Assembly (NCBI RefSeq): GCF_001270965.1
Contig: NZ_LGIA01000018.1
Span: forward strand, 1-64,000
DNA length: 64,000 nt
Source of the DNA: Sunxiuqinia dokdonensis
Lineage (GTDB): Bacteria; Bacteroidota; Bacteroidia; Bacteroidales; Prolixibacteraceae
Direction of reading: 5' to 3'
The notes below the pieces were generated by a model. The model was not told where the DNA came from. It searched no databases and saw only the letters and a program-made list of their open reading frames with translations. A program made the translations under genes and the position numbers. Shown piece after piece: positions 52,858-64,000 of this stretch; within the stretch, counting starts at the first letter, position 1; each line of letters begins with the position of its first letter.

Positions 52858-55695
52858 ATGACACCATTTTTAACGCAAGTTGCCCGCTATTTATATTCAA
52901 CCTACGGTTCTGATCTGCACCAGATTTCGCTGGTGTTTCCGAGCCGACGTGCCAGTGTTTTCTTTCATGCCTATCTGAATGAACTGGTGAAATCGCCCAT
53001 CATTGGCCCCGAAGCGATCACAATCGATGAATTGGTTTCACGGATGTCGGGGATGCAAATATCAGACCAGATTAGTTTGATCCTGCATTTGCACCGGGTG
53101 TATGCTGCTGAAACGGGACATGATGAAAGTCTGGACGATTTTTTCTTCTGGGGCGAAATTTTACTCAACGATTTCAACGATATCGATAAGTATCAGTTGG
53201 ATGCGACCGATTTGTTCCGAAATATCAAGGATATCAAAGAAGTTGAAACGCGTTTTGATTACCTCACAGCAGAACAGAAAAAAGCCATTGAAGCTTTTTG
53301 GGGAAATATGGGCCGCACGGAAGGCTCGGTGAACCGGGAGAAGTTTATGGCCGTTTGGAATAAGCTACCGGCCATTTATCAGCGTTTCCGTGCGGAGTTG
53401 CTCCAACAGAATCTTGGTTATACCGGACTGGTTTACCGGCAATTGGTTGACGCGTTGACTGAAGGGGAACAGAATTTGCCGGACGGCGGTCCGTTTGTCT
53501 TTATTGGCTTTAATGCTTTGAATCGATGTGAAAATACGCTTTTTCGACGTTTTCAAGCGGCTGAGAAAAGCCTGTTTTTTTGGGATTACGATGATCAGTT
53601 TTTGAATGATCCCGCGCAGGAAGCCGGCCTTTTTATCCGTCGAAACCGGGTTGAATTTCCGTCGCCGGCAGATTTTGTACTCGACGACGGTGCGCAAAAG
53701 AAGCAAACAATCAGCGTGGTTTCGGTGCCGGGCCAAGTGGCACAGGCGCAAATTATTCATGATTCAGCCTTATTTCAGAAAGAAATCAAGGCCAGCCGTT
53801 TCGATGATACGGCACTGGTGCTATCAGACGAAAATTTGTTGGTACCGGTTATTTCCTCGGCAGGCGCACGCTTCAGGCAAATCAACATTACCATGGGCTA
53901 CGCGCTTCAGAATACGCCTGTTTACAGCCTTTTTTCGCTGCTGATTGATTTGCAAAAAAACAGCAGAAAGCTGAACGGTGAGCCTGCTTTTTATCATCGT
54001 CCGGTGCTGGCATTGCTCAAGCACCAGCTCATTGCCAGCGACGAAACCAAAGGCTTGGTGTCCGAAATTCGAAGTAAAAATAAAATCCATGTGGCACAGT
54101 CCGATCTAAGTCGGAATGCTTTATTGGAATTGATCTTTTCTGTGCAAGCCAACTGGAAAACTTTTGCTGACTATTTGATGGAGATCATTCGGCATTTGGG
54201 TTTGCGTTTTTCTGGTGGCGAAGAAGATCCTGCCCGGCTCGACGGGGAATATCTTTATCAAGCTTATTTGTCCATTCAGCGTTTAATGGATACACTGGAT
54301 GAACTGGCTGGCCCGAAGATTTCGTTGCCCTTGTTTTTCCGCTTGCTCATTCAGCATTTGCAGCGGGTGTCTATTCCTTTTGAAGGGGAGCCGCTAACCG
54401 GATTGCAGGTCATGGGTTTTCTGGAAACGCGCCTGCTGGATTTTAAAAAGGTGGTGCTTTTCTCGGTCAACGAAGGTAAAATGCCCAAGTCGACACCCGT
54501 GCATTCGTTTATTCCCTATCATTTGCGAAAAGCCTTTGGACTGCCGGCTTACGAAGAGCACGACGCCATGTATGCCTACTACTTTTATCGCTTGTTGCAT
54601 CGCGCCGAAGAAGTGGTGCTGGTGTATAACTCAGCCACCGATGGTTTAAATTCGGGCGAAATGAGCCGGTACCTTTTTCAGTTGAAATATGATTCGGAAG
54701 CCAAACCGAAAGAATATTACTTCGACTTCAATTTTAAATCGTCCGGAAACAGGCCCATTGCTATTCCGGCCACCGCGGCCCACCAGGAAAAATTGCTGCG
54801 AAATTACACCACGCGTAAGCTGAGCCCAAGTGCCCTGAATACCTACCTCGATTGTAAATTGAAGTTCTATTTTAAACACATTGCCTTTATTAAAGAGTCG
54901 GACGATGTGCTGGAAGATGTGGATCCGCGCTTGTTCGGCAACCTCTTTCACTACGCCATGGAATTGCTTTACCGCGATTTTGTTGGGAAAGAAGTGCAGA
55001 AAGATCATTTAAAAGCTTTGCTGGTCAATAAGGCAAAATTGGAACAGGTCATCCGCGCCGCCTTCGCCAAAGAATATTACAAGGATAAGGAGTTGAACGA
55101 GGTGAGGATAAGCGGTAAAAATATTCTGGTAAAGGATCATTTAGAGACATACCTGAACCAGTTGTTGATGAACGATTTGGCATTTGCTCCTTTTAAGGTT
55201 ATTGCTTTGGAAGGCCAATACGAGTCCGCCTTTGATGTGGCGGCCGGGAACGGCAAGCAACAAATTTTGTTGGGTGGAACGATTGATCGGATTGATGAAA
55301 CCCCGCAAGGTATTCGGATTATCGACTACAAAACCGGACGCCACTTGAGCCTGAGTTTTAAAGATGTCGCCCAGTTTTACGAGCGTGATGGCAGCAATCG
55401 ACCCAAAGAAATTTTTCAAACGCTGGTTTATTCCGAAATTTTCAGGCGTTCAACCGGAGCCGGCGATTTGTTACCGACAATTTATAAGATTGATGATTTC
55501 TTCCATGATGAATTTCATCCCGAGGTCATCTTCCAAGGTCATCCGTTAAATTATCGCGATGTTGAAGGCGATTTTCGCTTGAGTTTGGAGGAGCTGCTCA
55601 ATGAGATGTTTAGCGTAGGGCAGGTTTACAATCAAACTGAAGATGACCGAAAATGCCGCATGTGTCCGTACAATGTCATTTGCCGTCGCACTTAA
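52858..55695 (+). CDS. AddB-like PD-(D/E)XK iron-sulfur nuclease
   Basis: This 945-residue protein is the AddB-type partner of a RecBCD/AddAB-like helicase-nuclease that resects double-strand breaks. The N-terminal helicase fold starts [12 protein letters not shown], without a Walker A lysine, so it is an inactive helicase, as in AddB. The nuclease domain has [22 protein letters not shown] (catalytic D...DYK, about residues 802-823). The Fe-S cysteines are one in TYLDCKLKF (about 665) and [10 protein letters not shown] at the end (C-x2-C-x5-C), the AddB/Dna2 layout. The AddA helicase is not in the window. It ends convergently with trmD (4 bp overlap). Confidence 0.85.
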   Translation: MTPFLTQVARYLYSTYGSDLHQISLVFPSRRASVFFHAYLNELVKSPIIGPEAITIDELVSRMSGMQISDQISLILHLHRVYAAETGHDESLDDFFFWGEILLNDFNDIDKYQLDATDLFRNIKDIKEVETRFDYLTAEQKKAIEAFWGNMGRTEGSVNREKFMAVWNKLPAIYQRFRAELLQQNLGYTGLVYRQLVDALTEGEQNLPDGGPFVFIGFNALNRCENTLFRRFQAAEKSLFFWDYDDQFLNDPAQEAGLFIRRNRVEFPSPADFVLDDGAQKKQTISVVSVPGQVAQAQIIHDSALFQKEIKASRFDDTALVLSDENLLVPVISSAGARFRQINITMGYALQNTPVYSLFSLLIDLQKNSRKLNGEPAFYHRPVLALLKHQLIASDETKGLVSEIRSKNKIHVAQSDLSRNALLELIFSVQANWKTFADYLMEIIRHLGLRFSGGEEDPARLDGEYLYQAYLSIQRLMDTLDELAGPKISLPLFFRLLIQHLQRVSIPFEGEPLTGLQVMGFLETRLLDFKKVVLFSVNEGKMPKSTPVHSFIPYHLRKAFGLPAYEEHDAMYAYYFYRLLHRAEEVVLVYNSATDGLNSGEMSRYLFQLKYDSEAKPKEYYFDFNFKSSGNRPIAIPATAAHQEKLLRNYTTRKLSPSALNTYLDCKLKFYFKHIAFIKESDDVLEDVDPRLFGNLFHYAMELLYRDFVGKEVQKDHLKALLVNKAKLEQVIRAAFAKEYYKDKELNEVRISGKNILVKDHLETYLNQLLMNDLAFAPFKVIALEGQYESAFDVAAGNGKQQILLGGTIDRIDETPQGIRIIDYKTGRHLSLSFKDVAQFYERDGSNRPKEIFQTLVYSEIFRRSTGAGDLLPTIYKIDDFFHDEFHPEVIFQGHPLNYRDVEGDFRLSLEELLNEMFSVGQVYNQTEDDRKCRMCPYNVICRRT

Positions 55696-56369
55696 TCTTT
55701 GAGCAGGTCGGGGCGAAGTTGTTTGGTGCGTTCGTAGGCCTGTTTTTCTTTCCATTCGTTGATTTTTCGATCGTTGCCGCTAATCAAAACATGGGGCACT
55801 TTCCAGCCCTTGTAGTCGGCAGGCCGTGTGTAAACAGGCGGACTCAGCAGGTTGTCCTGAAACGAATCGGTCAGCGCCGATGTTTCGTCCGAAATTACCC
55901 CTGGAATCAGCCGGACAATGCTGTCGGCCATCACCGCTGCGGCCAATTCTCCACCAGTCAGAACGTAATCGCCAATCGAAATTTCACGGGTAACCAGATG
56001 TTCGCGAACGCGTTGGTCCACACCTTTGTAATGACCGCAAAGAATCATGAGGTTTCCTTTTAGTGACAGTTGATTGGCGATTCCCTGGGTGAATTGCTCA
56101 CCGTCGGGACTGGTGTAAATAATTTCATCGTAGTGGCGTTGCGCCTTTAGATGTTCGATCGCCGCTTCAATGGGTTGAATCGTCATTACCATGCCGGCAC
56201 CGCCGCTAAAAGCGTAATCATCGGTTCGCTTATGTTTGTCGGTAGAAAAATCACGGATGTTGTGCACGTGTATTTCAACCAAACCTTTTTCTTTTCCTCT
56301 TTTGATGATGGAGTGATTAAACGGGCTTTCCAATAATTCCGGAACAACCGTTAAGATATCGATGCGCAT
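55692..56369 (-). CDS. trmD: tRNA (guanine-37-N1)-methyltransferase
   Basis: This 225-residue SPOUT enzyme methylates G37 of tRNAs using S-adenosylmethionine, which prevents frameshifting. It starts [25 protein letters not shown] at 56369; the frame runs on upstream to 56471 but that sequence is not conserved. The trefoil-knot motifs are [43 protein letters not shown] and [17 protein letters not shown]. It is convergent with the nuclease gene. Confidence 0.95.
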   Translation of the reverse strand: MRIDILTVVPELLESPFNHSIIKRGKEKGLVEIHVHNIRDFSTDKHKRTDDYAFSGGAGMVMTIQPIEAAIEHLKAQRHYDEIIYTSPDGEQFTQGIANQLSLKGNLMILCGHYKGVDQRVREHLVTREISIGDYVLTGGELAAAVMADSIVRLIPGVISDETSALTDSFQDNLLSPPVYTRPADYKGWKVPHVLISGNDRKINEWKEKQAYERTKQLRPDLLKD

Positions 56370-56526
56370 GATTGTAAATTTTGTGCAAAAGTAGCAACAT
56401 TTAGCAAATTCAAAGCGGTGATTTTTTCGTTTGTAATATCTATTTATGTGTATAAGATGCCATATTGACACTTAATTTTATTGAATTTCGGAAATTATGA
56501 CTGGTTGTTCAAAGGTGAAGCAAAAG

Positions 56527-56560
56527 TTTTGTCCGATTTTTTGAGCTGGAATATAATTTG
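56527..56560 (+). promoter_or_regulatory. Candidate promoter of the hsp20 gene
   Basis: TTTTG (56527-56531), a 20-bp spacer and TATAATTTG (56552-56560) resemble the -33 and -7 elements, though the -7 box has one extra base. The start site would lie about 55 bp before the ATG. Confidence 0.45.
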
Positions 56561-56605
56561 AAAAAGGACAGCCAGAAACAATAAAATATTATCAATACAA
56601 ACAAT

Positions 56606-56613
56606 TAAGGAGG
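56606..56613 (+). promoter_or_regulatory. Strong Shine-Dalgarno of the hsp20 gene
   Basis: TAAGGAGG lies 9 bp before ATG 56623. It is a near-perfect ribosome binding site, while almost all other genes in the window lack one, as is usual in Bacteroidota. This decides the start and hints at high translation. Confidence 0.75.
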
Positions 56614-56622
56614 AAACAAATT

Positions 56623-57081
56623 ATGAAATTAGTAAATGTTAGTCGTCCGGTTTATCGCACAAATCCAGTAGATTCTTTATTGAATGATTTTTTTAAAACC
56701 AACTTGGCATCAGACCGTTTGGAGAAGGCTGAATTAGCATATAGCCCTTCGACCAATGTATTGGAAAGTGAAACGGAAATTGCATTGGAACTTCTGATTC
56801 CGGGGTTTTCAAAAGACCAAATTGAGCTTGCTGTTGAGAATAATGTTTTGACCGTGAAAAGTGAACTCAATGAGGATAAAGATGCTGACGCCGAAGAAGC
56901 CAAAACACTGAAATATTCGCGGATCGAATTTGAAAAGCGGAATTTTGAGAAGAAGTTCCGATTGTCGGACAAGCTGAACCAAGAGGAGATTCATGCTGAA
57001 GTTAACAACGGAATACTTAAAATCACCATTCAAAAGAAGAAAGAGGCCATACCGGTAAAGCGCCAAATTGAGATTGCCTAA
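56623..57081 (+). CDS. Small heat-shock protein, Hsp20/alpha-crystallin
   Basis: This 152-residue chaperone holds unfolded proteins in a refoldable state. The alpha-crystallin domain covers about residues 42-140: SPSTNVLESETEIALELLIPGFSKDQIELAVENNVLTVK, then a charged loop, then FEKKFRLSDKLN and the conserved NGILKITIQKK. The C-terminal IxI-like tail is IPVKRQIEI. The N-terminal arm (PVYRTNPVDSLLNDFF) is typical of bacterial class A members. It is a single-gene unit with its own terminator. Confidence 0.95.
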   Translation: MKLVNVSRPVYRTNPVDSLLNDFFKTNLASDRLEKAELAYSPSTNVLESETEIALELLIPGFSKDQIELAVENNVLTVKSELNEDKDADAEEAKTLKYSRIEFEKRNFEKKFRLSDKLNQEEIHAEVNNGILKITIQKKKEAIPVKRQIEIA

Positions 57082-57103
57082 TCAGCTTCAGTCTGATATC
57101 ATA

Positions 57104-57140
57104 AACAAATGCTACTTAAATAAGTGGCATTTGTTGTTTC
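57104..57140 (+). terminator. Terminator after hsp20
   Basis: A 14-bp stem (57104-57117 with 57122-57135, one G-U pair) and a 4-base loop lie 22 bp past the hsp20 stop. A short T-rich stretch follows. Confidence 0.7.
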
Positions 57141-57265
57141 TGATCGGATGTTTTTCTTACTTTATTGCTGATTTCTTTGAGTATTCGTACATTATATTCT
57201 ATTTTCGTATGCAAATAGGGAGCCTAATTCTCTGAGAGTTACTTAGTAATTTAAAAATTTATTAC

Positions 57266-59494
57266 ATGACACCTGAAGACCTGAAAAACTCAAACGATGA
57301 GTTAAAAGCAACATCCGAAGAAAAAGGTGCTGCTCATACGCCAGAATCGAACCCGGAAGCCAGTTCGGCAGAACAGCCGGAGCAACCAGAAAAATCGGCA
57401 GCAGAATTGGAAAACGTGCCAGCTGCAGCTGAGGTACCATCCGAATCGGCTGAAGAACAAAAGCCAGTTGATGCTGAAGACGGAGATTCCGTTCGTGAAG
57501 AACCACCGATTGAAGCGGCCAACCAAGCTGATCAACCTGAGTCGTCAGCCGAAGGTTCGGATGCCGAAACTGAAAGTTGCGAGAAATTGGCAGAGCCGGA
57601 TGATCAGCTTGATCGGGAAGGTGAGGCTGAATCGGAACCAGAAAAGGCGGTAGCGGAAGTTGCCGGTAATTCTCCGGTCGAAGCAGCAGCAGTTGCAGAT
57701 AAAGCCGAGGAAGACAAAATTCAGGAGAAAACAGCAGAACAGGCGCCCGAAAAAACAGCACGTGCAGCGGTTGATTACACGGCCCTGAACGAAGTGGAGT
57801 TGATTAATGCCCTGCGTGAGTTGCTTGAAAAGCATGCAGACGAAGATATCAAAGCCGATCTCGACAGCATTAAAATCAATTTTTATAAAAAACATCGTGC
57901 TGTGGCCGATGCCGAGAAAAAGCAGTTTCTCGAAGATGGAGGCAACGAAGAAGATTTTGAGCCTTCAAATGCGATTTACGAGGATGATTTGCGGAACTTG
58001 TTGCGTGATTTCAGACAGCTTCGGAATAAGCAACACCGGCAGTTGGAGGATGAGAAGGAAGAAAATTTGCAGCGAAAGTATGAGATTATTGATGAAATCA
58101 AGAACCTCGTTAATCGCAAGGAATCAATCAACAAAACATTTCAGGAATTTAGGGATCTGCAGCAAGAATGGCGTGAAATTGGTTTGGTGCCACAATCAAA
58201 ATTGAAGGATTTGTGGGAGACCTATCACCACCATGTTGAGAATTTCTACGATTATATAAAAATTAACCGCGAACTGCGGGATTTGGATCTGAAAAAGAAC
58301 CTGGAGTTGAAACTTGTTCTTTGCGAAAAGGCCGAGGAGCTGTTGGTCGAGCCATCGGTGATCAAGGCTTTTAATATCTTGCAGAAATACCATGAGCAGT
58401 GGCGCGAAATTGGCCCGGTTCCCCGCGATAAAAAAGAGGAATTATGGGAACGTTTTAAAGCAGCTACTTCCAAAATAAATAAGAAACACCAAGGTTATTT
58501 TGAGGGCCGGAAACAGGAGCAGAAGAAAAATCTGGAAGCGAAGGCCGCCTTGTGCGAAAAGGCAGAGGAGATCGTAAATTCGGCGATTACAAACCATCGG
58601 GATTGGGATAAAAGATCGCGGGAACTGGTTGAACTTCAGAAAGTATGGCGTACCATTGGGTTTGCACCCAAAAAGGACAACAACCGGATTTACGAACGAT
58701 TCAGGACTGCCTGCGATCAGTTTTTCGATGCCAAGCGCGAGTTTTATGCGCAGAACAAAGAATTGCAGATGAATAATTTGCAGTTAAAAACTGATTTGTG
58801 CGTTCAGGCTGAAGCCTTGAAGGACAGCACTGACTGGCGAAAAACCACCGATGAATTTATCCGAATCCAGAAAAAGTGGAAAGATATCGGGCCGGTGTCC
58901 CGCAAACATTCCGATCCGATTTGGAAACGGTTTCGGGCAGCCTGCGACTACTTTTTCGATAACAAATCGAAGCATTTTCATCATGTTGATGAAGAGCAGA
59001 TCGAAAATCTAAACCTTAAAAAAGCTTTGATAGAGGAGGTTAAGGATTATAAGCCATCAAAAAGCGAAGATGTGAATCTGGAAAATATCAAAGAGTTTCA
59101 ACGTCGCTGGACGGACATTGGGCATGTTCCGTTTAAAGATAAGGACACGGTTCAAAATGAGTTTCGTGATGCGGTAAACGCCCATTTCGATAATTTGAAG
59201 ATTGATGATCAGAAAAGAAGCTTGCTGAAGTTCAAAACAAAAATTTCCAATATTTCCGGAACAAGTAGGGGAAACAATAAAATGCGCCACGAACGCGACA
59301 AATATGTCAGTAAATTAAAGCAGATGGAAAGTGATTTGATTTTACTGAACAATAATATCGGATTTTTTGCCAACACCAAGAATGCGGAATCGCTGATTGA
59401 TGATGTGAACAAAAAAATACAAGACACGGAGGAGAAGATCGAGTTCCTAAAGGAGAAGATCAATATTATTGACTCCATGGACGACGAAGATTAA
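57266..59494 (+). CDS. DUF349-repeat protein with acidic disordered N-terminus
   Basis: This 742-residue cytoplasmic protein has a Glu/Ala/Pro-rich low-complexity part (about residues 1-165) followed by five or more DUF349 repeats, each about 75 residues with a W-x(3-4)-G core. Examples are LQQEWREIGLVPQSKLKDLWETY, HEQWREIGPVPRDKKEELWERFK and QKKWKDIGPVSRKHSDPIWKRF. The C-terminus is a coiled coil (about 670-735). DUF349 proteins are common in Bacteroidota and their role is unclear, although some are linked to polysaccharide or stress regulation. Confidence 0.9.
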   Translation: MTPEDLKNSNDELKATSEEKGAAHTPESNPEASSAEQPEQPEKSAAELENVPAAAEVPSESAEEQKPVDAEDGDSVREEPPIEAANQADQPESSAEGSDAETESCEKLAEPDDQLDREGEAESEPEKAVAEVAGNSPVEAAAVADKAEEDKIQEKTAEQAPEKTARAAVDYTALNEVELINALRELLEKHADEDIKADLDSIKINFYKKHRAVADAEKKQFLEDGGNEEDFEPSNAIYEDDLRNLLRDFRQLRNKQHRQLEDEKEENLQRKYEIIDEIKNLVNRKESINKTFQEFRDLQQEWREIGLVPQSKLKDLWETYHHHVENFYDYIKINRELRDLDLKKNLELKLVLCEKAEELLVEPSVIKAFNILQKYHEQWREIGPVPRDKKEELWERFKAATSKINKKHQGYFEGRKQEQKKNLEAKAALCEKAEEIVNSAITNHRDWDKRSRELVELQKVWRTIGFAPKKDNNRIYERFRTACDQFFDAKREFYAQNKELQMNNLQLKTDLCVQAEALKDSTDWRKTTDEFIRIQKKWKDIGPVSRKHSDPIWKRFRAACDYFFDNKSKHFHHVDEEQIENLNLKKALIEEVKDYKPSKSEDVNLENIKEFQRRWTDIGHVPFKDKDTVQNEFRDAVNAHFDNLKIDDQKRSLLKFKTKISNISGTSRGNNKMRHERDKYVSKLKQMESDLILLNNNIGFFANTKNAESLIDDVNKKIQDTEEKIEFLKEKINIIDSMDDED

Positions 59495-59508
59495 CTTCAA
59501 GAAAACTG

Positions 59509-59533
59509 ACCCGCTGATTTTAGCGGGTTTTTT
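59509..59533 (+). terminator. Terminator after the DUF349 gene
   Basis: A 7-bp GC-rich stem (ACCCGCT with AGCGGGT, 59509-59528) is followed by six T residues, 14 bp past the stop. Confidence 0.85.
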
Positions 59534-59563
59534 AATGGTTAATTCTAATTATAATGAGCCCAA

Positions 59564-59597
59564 TTTAAAGCGCAATAATTTTTATTGACTAACTTTG
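59564..59597 (+). promoter_or_regulatory. Promoter of pyrG
   Basis: TAACTTTG (59590-59597) is a perfect match to TAnnTTTG. A TTTA (59564-59567) upstream at 22 bp spacing is a weaker -33 element. The start would fall about 25 bp before the TTG start codon. Confidence 0.6.
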
Positions 59598-59608
59598 TGC
59601 GTTTTTAG

Positions 59609-61237
<1,629 letters not shown>

Positions 61238-61253
61238 AGAAAAAATATTAAGA

Positions 61254-63182
61254 ATGGATAAGAATACGATTATCGGGATTGTTCTGATTTTTACCATCCT
61301 CATTGGATTTAGCTATTTGAATAAACCTTCGGAAGAAGAGATTGAAGCAGCGAGAAAAAGACAGGATTCCATTGCACAGGTCGAGGCATCGCGGGCCAAA
61401 GAGGCTGAAGCTCAGGCTCAGATTAGGGAAATGGAGCAAGAAGCTCAGCTTGAGGACGCCACCGAACCAGATTCGTCTGTGGTTTCAAAAAAAGCGACCG
61501 ATCAATTTGGCGCTTTTGGCCAAGCGGCTTCAGGCGAAGAGCAATTCATTACCCTGGAAAATAACCTGATGAAACTGACCATTTCAAACAAAGGAGGTAA
61601 GATTTATTCGGTCGAACTGAAAGGTTATCAAACTTACGATTCGCTTCCGCTGATGTTGTTTGAAGGCGATGACAATTTGTTTGGTTTTAACTTCTTTTCT
61701 GAAAACCGCAGTATACGGACTGACGATTTGTATTTTGAGCCTTCCTTGAACCAGGAACAAATTGTTGTAAGTGGTCCCGAAGTTCCGATCGGAAAAGAAG
61801 GGCGTTTGAAATTCAATGAAGAACATGGCGGTCAAAGCCAAACGCTGAGTATGCGACTGAATGCCGGAAACGGTCGGTACATCGAGTACGAGTACACACT
61901 GGATTACAATTCCTGGTTGGTTGGTTTTAATGTCAAGAATGTCGGCCTGAATGAGTTGTTATCAAGAAATACGAATTACCTGAACTTTAACTGGGCATTT
62001 GCAGCACCACGGCAGGAGCGAAAGTCACAATATGGCGAAGACCGCTACACGACCATCAGTTATAAGTTTTTTGAAGACGATGTTGAAAAACTAAGCGCGG
62101 CTAAATCGAGTGAAGAAACCTTAAAAACCAAGGTGAAATGGATTAGTTTGAAACAGTTGTTTTTTAACTCTACCATTATTGCTGACGAATCGTTTCCAAC
62201 GGCTGATGTGCGTTACGAATACCTGGAAGATGATCCCAAGTATGTGGGGCGCTATTTTGCCGATATTGCTTTCCCTTACGATGGCAGTCCGCAGGAAAAT
62301 CATAGCATGCAGTTTTATTTTGGGCCGAACCATTACACCACGCTCAATCAGTATGATTTGTCGCTGGAACGGCTGATTGACCTGGGCTATGCCGTAGTTC
62401 GCCCGGTTAATAAATACCTGATTATTCCAACTTTCAACTTTCTTCGGAAATACATCGATAATTTTGGAATCATCATTCTATTGCTGACCGTTTTCATCAA
62501 GCTGATCGTTTTTCCATTCACCTATAAATCGTATATCTCGCAAGCGAAGATGCGGGCTTTGAAGCCGGAGATTGACGAGCTGAATGAGAAGTTTAGCAAA
62601 GACAAGCCGATGGAAAAACAACAGGCAACCATGGCTCTGTATAAAAAAGCCGGGGTAAATCCGATGGGGGGCTGTTTACCAATGTTGTTGCAATTCCCGA
62701 TTCTGATTGCCATGTTCTTTTTCTTTCCAACGTCTATTGAATTGCGCCAGGAAAGTTTCTTGTGGGCCACCGACTTGTCCTCCTACGATTCCATCTTGAG
62801 CCTGCCGTTTACTATTCCATTCTATGGCAATCATGTCAGCTTGTTTTGTTTGCTGATGACGATCACAACGGTTATTTCAACGAAAATGAATTCGCAGGCG
62901 GCAACCAGCCAGCAAATGCCGGGCATGCAAACCATGATGTACCTCATGCCGGTGATGTTCCTGTTTATTTTGAATAATTATTCATCGGGCTTGAGTTATT
63001 ATTACTTCCTGGCCAACGTCATTACCATCGGACAAATGTACTTGTTCCGCCATATGATTGATGAAGATAAAATCAGGGCGCAGCTGCAAGCCAATAAAAA
63101 GAAAGGGCCGGTTAAGAAATCCAACTTCCAGAAACGACTGGAAAAAATGGCCAAAGAAAAGGGAATGCAACTTCCAAAATAA
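61254..63182 (+). CDS. yidC: Membrane protein insertase YidC
   Basis: This 642-residue insertase folds proteins into the inner membrane. It has an N-terminal helix (about residues 5-22), a charged low-complexity linker, a large periplasmic beta-sandwich domain (about 85-370) and the conserved core of five helices (about 380-610). Core motifs are TFNFLRKYIDNFGIIILLLTVFIKLIVFP-type sequence, SQAKMRALKPEIDELNEKF and GGCLPMLLQFPILIAMFFFF. The C-terminus is strongly basic (KKKGPVKKSNFQKRLEK), as in ribosome-binding forms. Confidence 0.96.
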   Translation: MDKNTIIGIVLIFTILIGFSYLNKPSEEEIEAARKRQDSIAQVEASRAKEAEAQAQIREMEQEAQLEDATEPDSSVVSKKATDQFGAFGQAASGEEQFITLENNLMKLTISNKGGKIYSVELKGYQTYDSLPLMLFEGDDNLFGFNFFSENRSIRTDDLYFEPSLNQEQIVVSGPEVPIGKEGRLKFNEEHGGQSQTLSMRLNAGNGRYIEYEYTLDYNSWLVGFNVKNVGLNELLSRNTNYLNFNWAFAAPRQERKSQYGEDRYTTISYKFFEDDVEKLSAAKSSEETLKTKVKWISLKQLFFNSTIIADESFPTADVRYEYLEDDPKYVGRYFADIAFPYDGSPQENHSMQFYFGPNHYTTLNQYDLSLERLIDLGYAVVRPVNKYLIIPTFNFLRKYIDNFGIIILLLTVFIKLIVFPFTYKSYISQAKMRALKPEIDELNEKFSKDKPMEKQQATMALYKKAGVNPMGGCLPMLLQFPILIAMFFFFPTSIELRQESFLWATDLSSYDSILSLPFTIPFYGNHVSLFCLLMTITTVISTKMNSQAATSQQMPGMQTMMYLMPVMFLFILNNYSSGLSYYYFLANVITIGQMYLFRHMIDEDKIRAQLQANKKKGPVKKSNFQKRLEKMAKEKGMQLPK

Positions 63183-63190
63183 TATTTAAA

Positions 63191-63217
63191 ATGCTGTCAG
63201 TTTTGACAGCATTTTTT
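63191..63217 (+). terminator. Terminator after yidC
   Basis: A perfect 9-bp stem (ATGCTGTCA with TGACAGCAT, 63191-63212) with a 4-base loop is followed by T residues, 8 bp past the stop. Confidence 0.88.
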
Positions 63218-63250
63218 GTAAATTATCGTTCGTAACTAAAAAAACAAACG

Positions 63251-63649
63251 ATGTATCAATATCAGGCTGAAATACAACGGGTAGTTGATGGCGACACTTA
63301 CGACATTGACATTGACCTGGGATTAAGTGTGTGGGTTCGCAATGAGCGGGTTCGCCTTTATGGCATAGACACACCGGAAGTATATGGTGTGAAAAAAGAT
63401 TCAGATGAATACTTGCTTGGAGTGGCTGCTTCCGACTTTGTCAAATCACTCATTCGAAAAGGAACATTGGCTGTGGTGGAAACCATCAAGGACAGCAAAG
63501 GAAAGTACGGTCGATACCTGGTCGTCATATACATTCGGGTTCCCGAGGAATTATTGGCCGGACACGAAAGCATCCGCGCGATTGGAGATTTTTACTGCCT
63601 GAATGATTTGCTGGTGGCCAAAGGACTGGCAGAACCTTATTTCCTTTAG
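63251..63649 (+). CDS. Thermonuclease-like (SNase-fold) protein
   Basis: This 132-residue protein has the staphylococcal-nuclease fold: VVDGDTYDIDIDLG (metal-binding Asp), VRLYGIDTPEVYGVKK (catalytic Arg and Asp), LVVETIKDSKGKYGRYLVVIYI (second Arg in YGRYL) and LNDLLVAKGLAEPY. No signal peptide is seen, so it may act in the cytoplasm or be a domain-only version. Length equals the core domain. It stands alone after the yidC terminator. Confidence 0.85.
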   Translation: MYQYQAEIQRVVDGDTYDIDIDLGLSVWVRNERVRLYGIDTPEVYGVKKDSDEYLLGVAASDFVKSLIRKGTLAVVETIKDSKGKYGRYLVVIYIRVPEELLAGHESIRAIGDFYCLNDLLVAKGLAEPYFL

Positions 63650-63668
63650 CTTGGATAATTAAAAAACT

Positions 63669-64000
63669 ATGACTGAAGCTTGTGTCACAACAACTACGAT
63701 CAATATGATTGCACAAACTCCCCAGCCTCCGTATTATGCTGTAATATTTAGCTCGCTGAGAACGGCTGTTGATGATGTGGAATACGCTGAAATGGCCGAA
63801 AAAATGGAGAAGCTTGCACGGCAACAGTATGGATTTCTGGGAATGGAGTCGGCCCGCAATGAACTGGGAATTACCGTTTCTTATTGGAAGGATATGGACT
63901 CAATAAAAAGCTGGAAAATGAATGCTGATCACCTGTTTGCCCAGCGAATGGGACAGGAGCGATGGTATAAATACTATACGACACGAATTGCCCTGGTCGA
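63669..64000 (+). CDS. Antibiotic-biosynthesis-monooxygenase-like protein (partial, window end)
   Basis: The frame starts at ATG 63669 (another in-frame ATG is 63705) and runs off the window. It shows PPYYAVIFSSLRT, YAEMAEKMEKLARQQYGFLG, ESARNELGITVSYW, a SIKSWKMNADHLFAQ segment and WYKYYTTRIALV, the pattern of the ferredoxin-like ABM superfamily seen in short stress-related enzymes. About 110 residues are visible, which is nearly the full family length. It lies 19 bp after the thermonuclease-like gene. Confidence 0.8.
   Translation, partial: MTEACVTTTTINMIAQTPQPPYYAVIFSSLRTAVDDVEYAEMAEKMEKLARQQYGFLGMESARNELGITVSYWKDMDSIKSWKMNADHLFAQRMGQERWYKYYTTRIALV

Overview
The window comes from a member of the Bacteroidota, most likely class Bacteroidia near Marinilabiliales (lineage is an inference). 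Supporting signs are a secreted glycosidase with a type IX secretion sorting domain, promoters of the TTTG / TAnnTTTG type, a mostly absent Shine-Dalgarno, DUF5916, SIMPL and DUF349 proteins, and an AddB-like nuclease. No rRNA, tRNA, CRISPR array, transposase or integrase was seen.

Region 1 (1-15.4 kb, plus strand) is the baseplate half of an extracellular contractile injection system (eCIS, the Afp/PVC-like phage-tail-derived class). In order it holds a VgrG-like spike, a PAAR tip, a gp25-like wedge protein, an Afp11-like (baseplate J) and an Afp12-like wedge protein, a large 902-residue protein of unknown role, a tape measure protein, an AAA+ ATPase, a DUF4157 protein that is the best cargo/effector candidate, and a 134-residue orphan. 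Sheath and tube genes are not seen and would lie to the left of the window. The locus ends in an unusual array of nine 21-22 bp hairpin repeats (15513-15708).

Region 2 (15.7-22 kb, minus strand) is central metabolism: a fused alpha/beta 2-oxoacid dehydrogenase E1 and a biotin-dependent acyl-CoA carboxylase operon (biotin carboxylase, biotin carrier, carboxyltransferase). Region 3 (22-36 kb) is envelope and signalling: a DUF5916 outer-membrane protein, a MATE exporter, a divergent GT39/GT2 pair, a histidine kinase with an ABC-type substrate-binding sensor and a 1417-residue AsmA-like protein. Region 4 (36-42.5 kb) holds ThuA, an MFS transporter, a PQQ-type sugar dehydrogenase lipoprotein, a cytochrome c lipoprotein, a GH5 glycosidase and a SIMPL protein.

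Region 5 (42.6-52.8 kb) is an AT-rich accessory block of redox and detoxification genes, nearly all on the minus strand and close-packed: SDR, PNPOx-like, DUF169, glutathione peroxidase, aldo/keto reductase, 2-hydroxyacid dehydrogenase, hotdog thioesterase, FMN reductase, DsbA-like, NmrA-like, DoxX and MarR. Two members are decayed remnants (an extradiol dioxygenase and a luciferase-like monooxygenase). The block is flanked by a 44/45 bp imperfect direct repeat that carries a promoter, so it looks like an insertion between the SIMPL gene and the nuclease gene. Its lead promoter is overlapped by a 29 bp inverted repeat, a likely operator.

Region 6 (52.8-64 kb) returns to housekeeping: AddB-like nuclease, TrmD, Hsp20, a DUF349 protein, CTP synthase, YidC, a thermonuclease-like protein and the start of an antibiotic-biosynthesis-monooxygenase-like gene cut by the window end.
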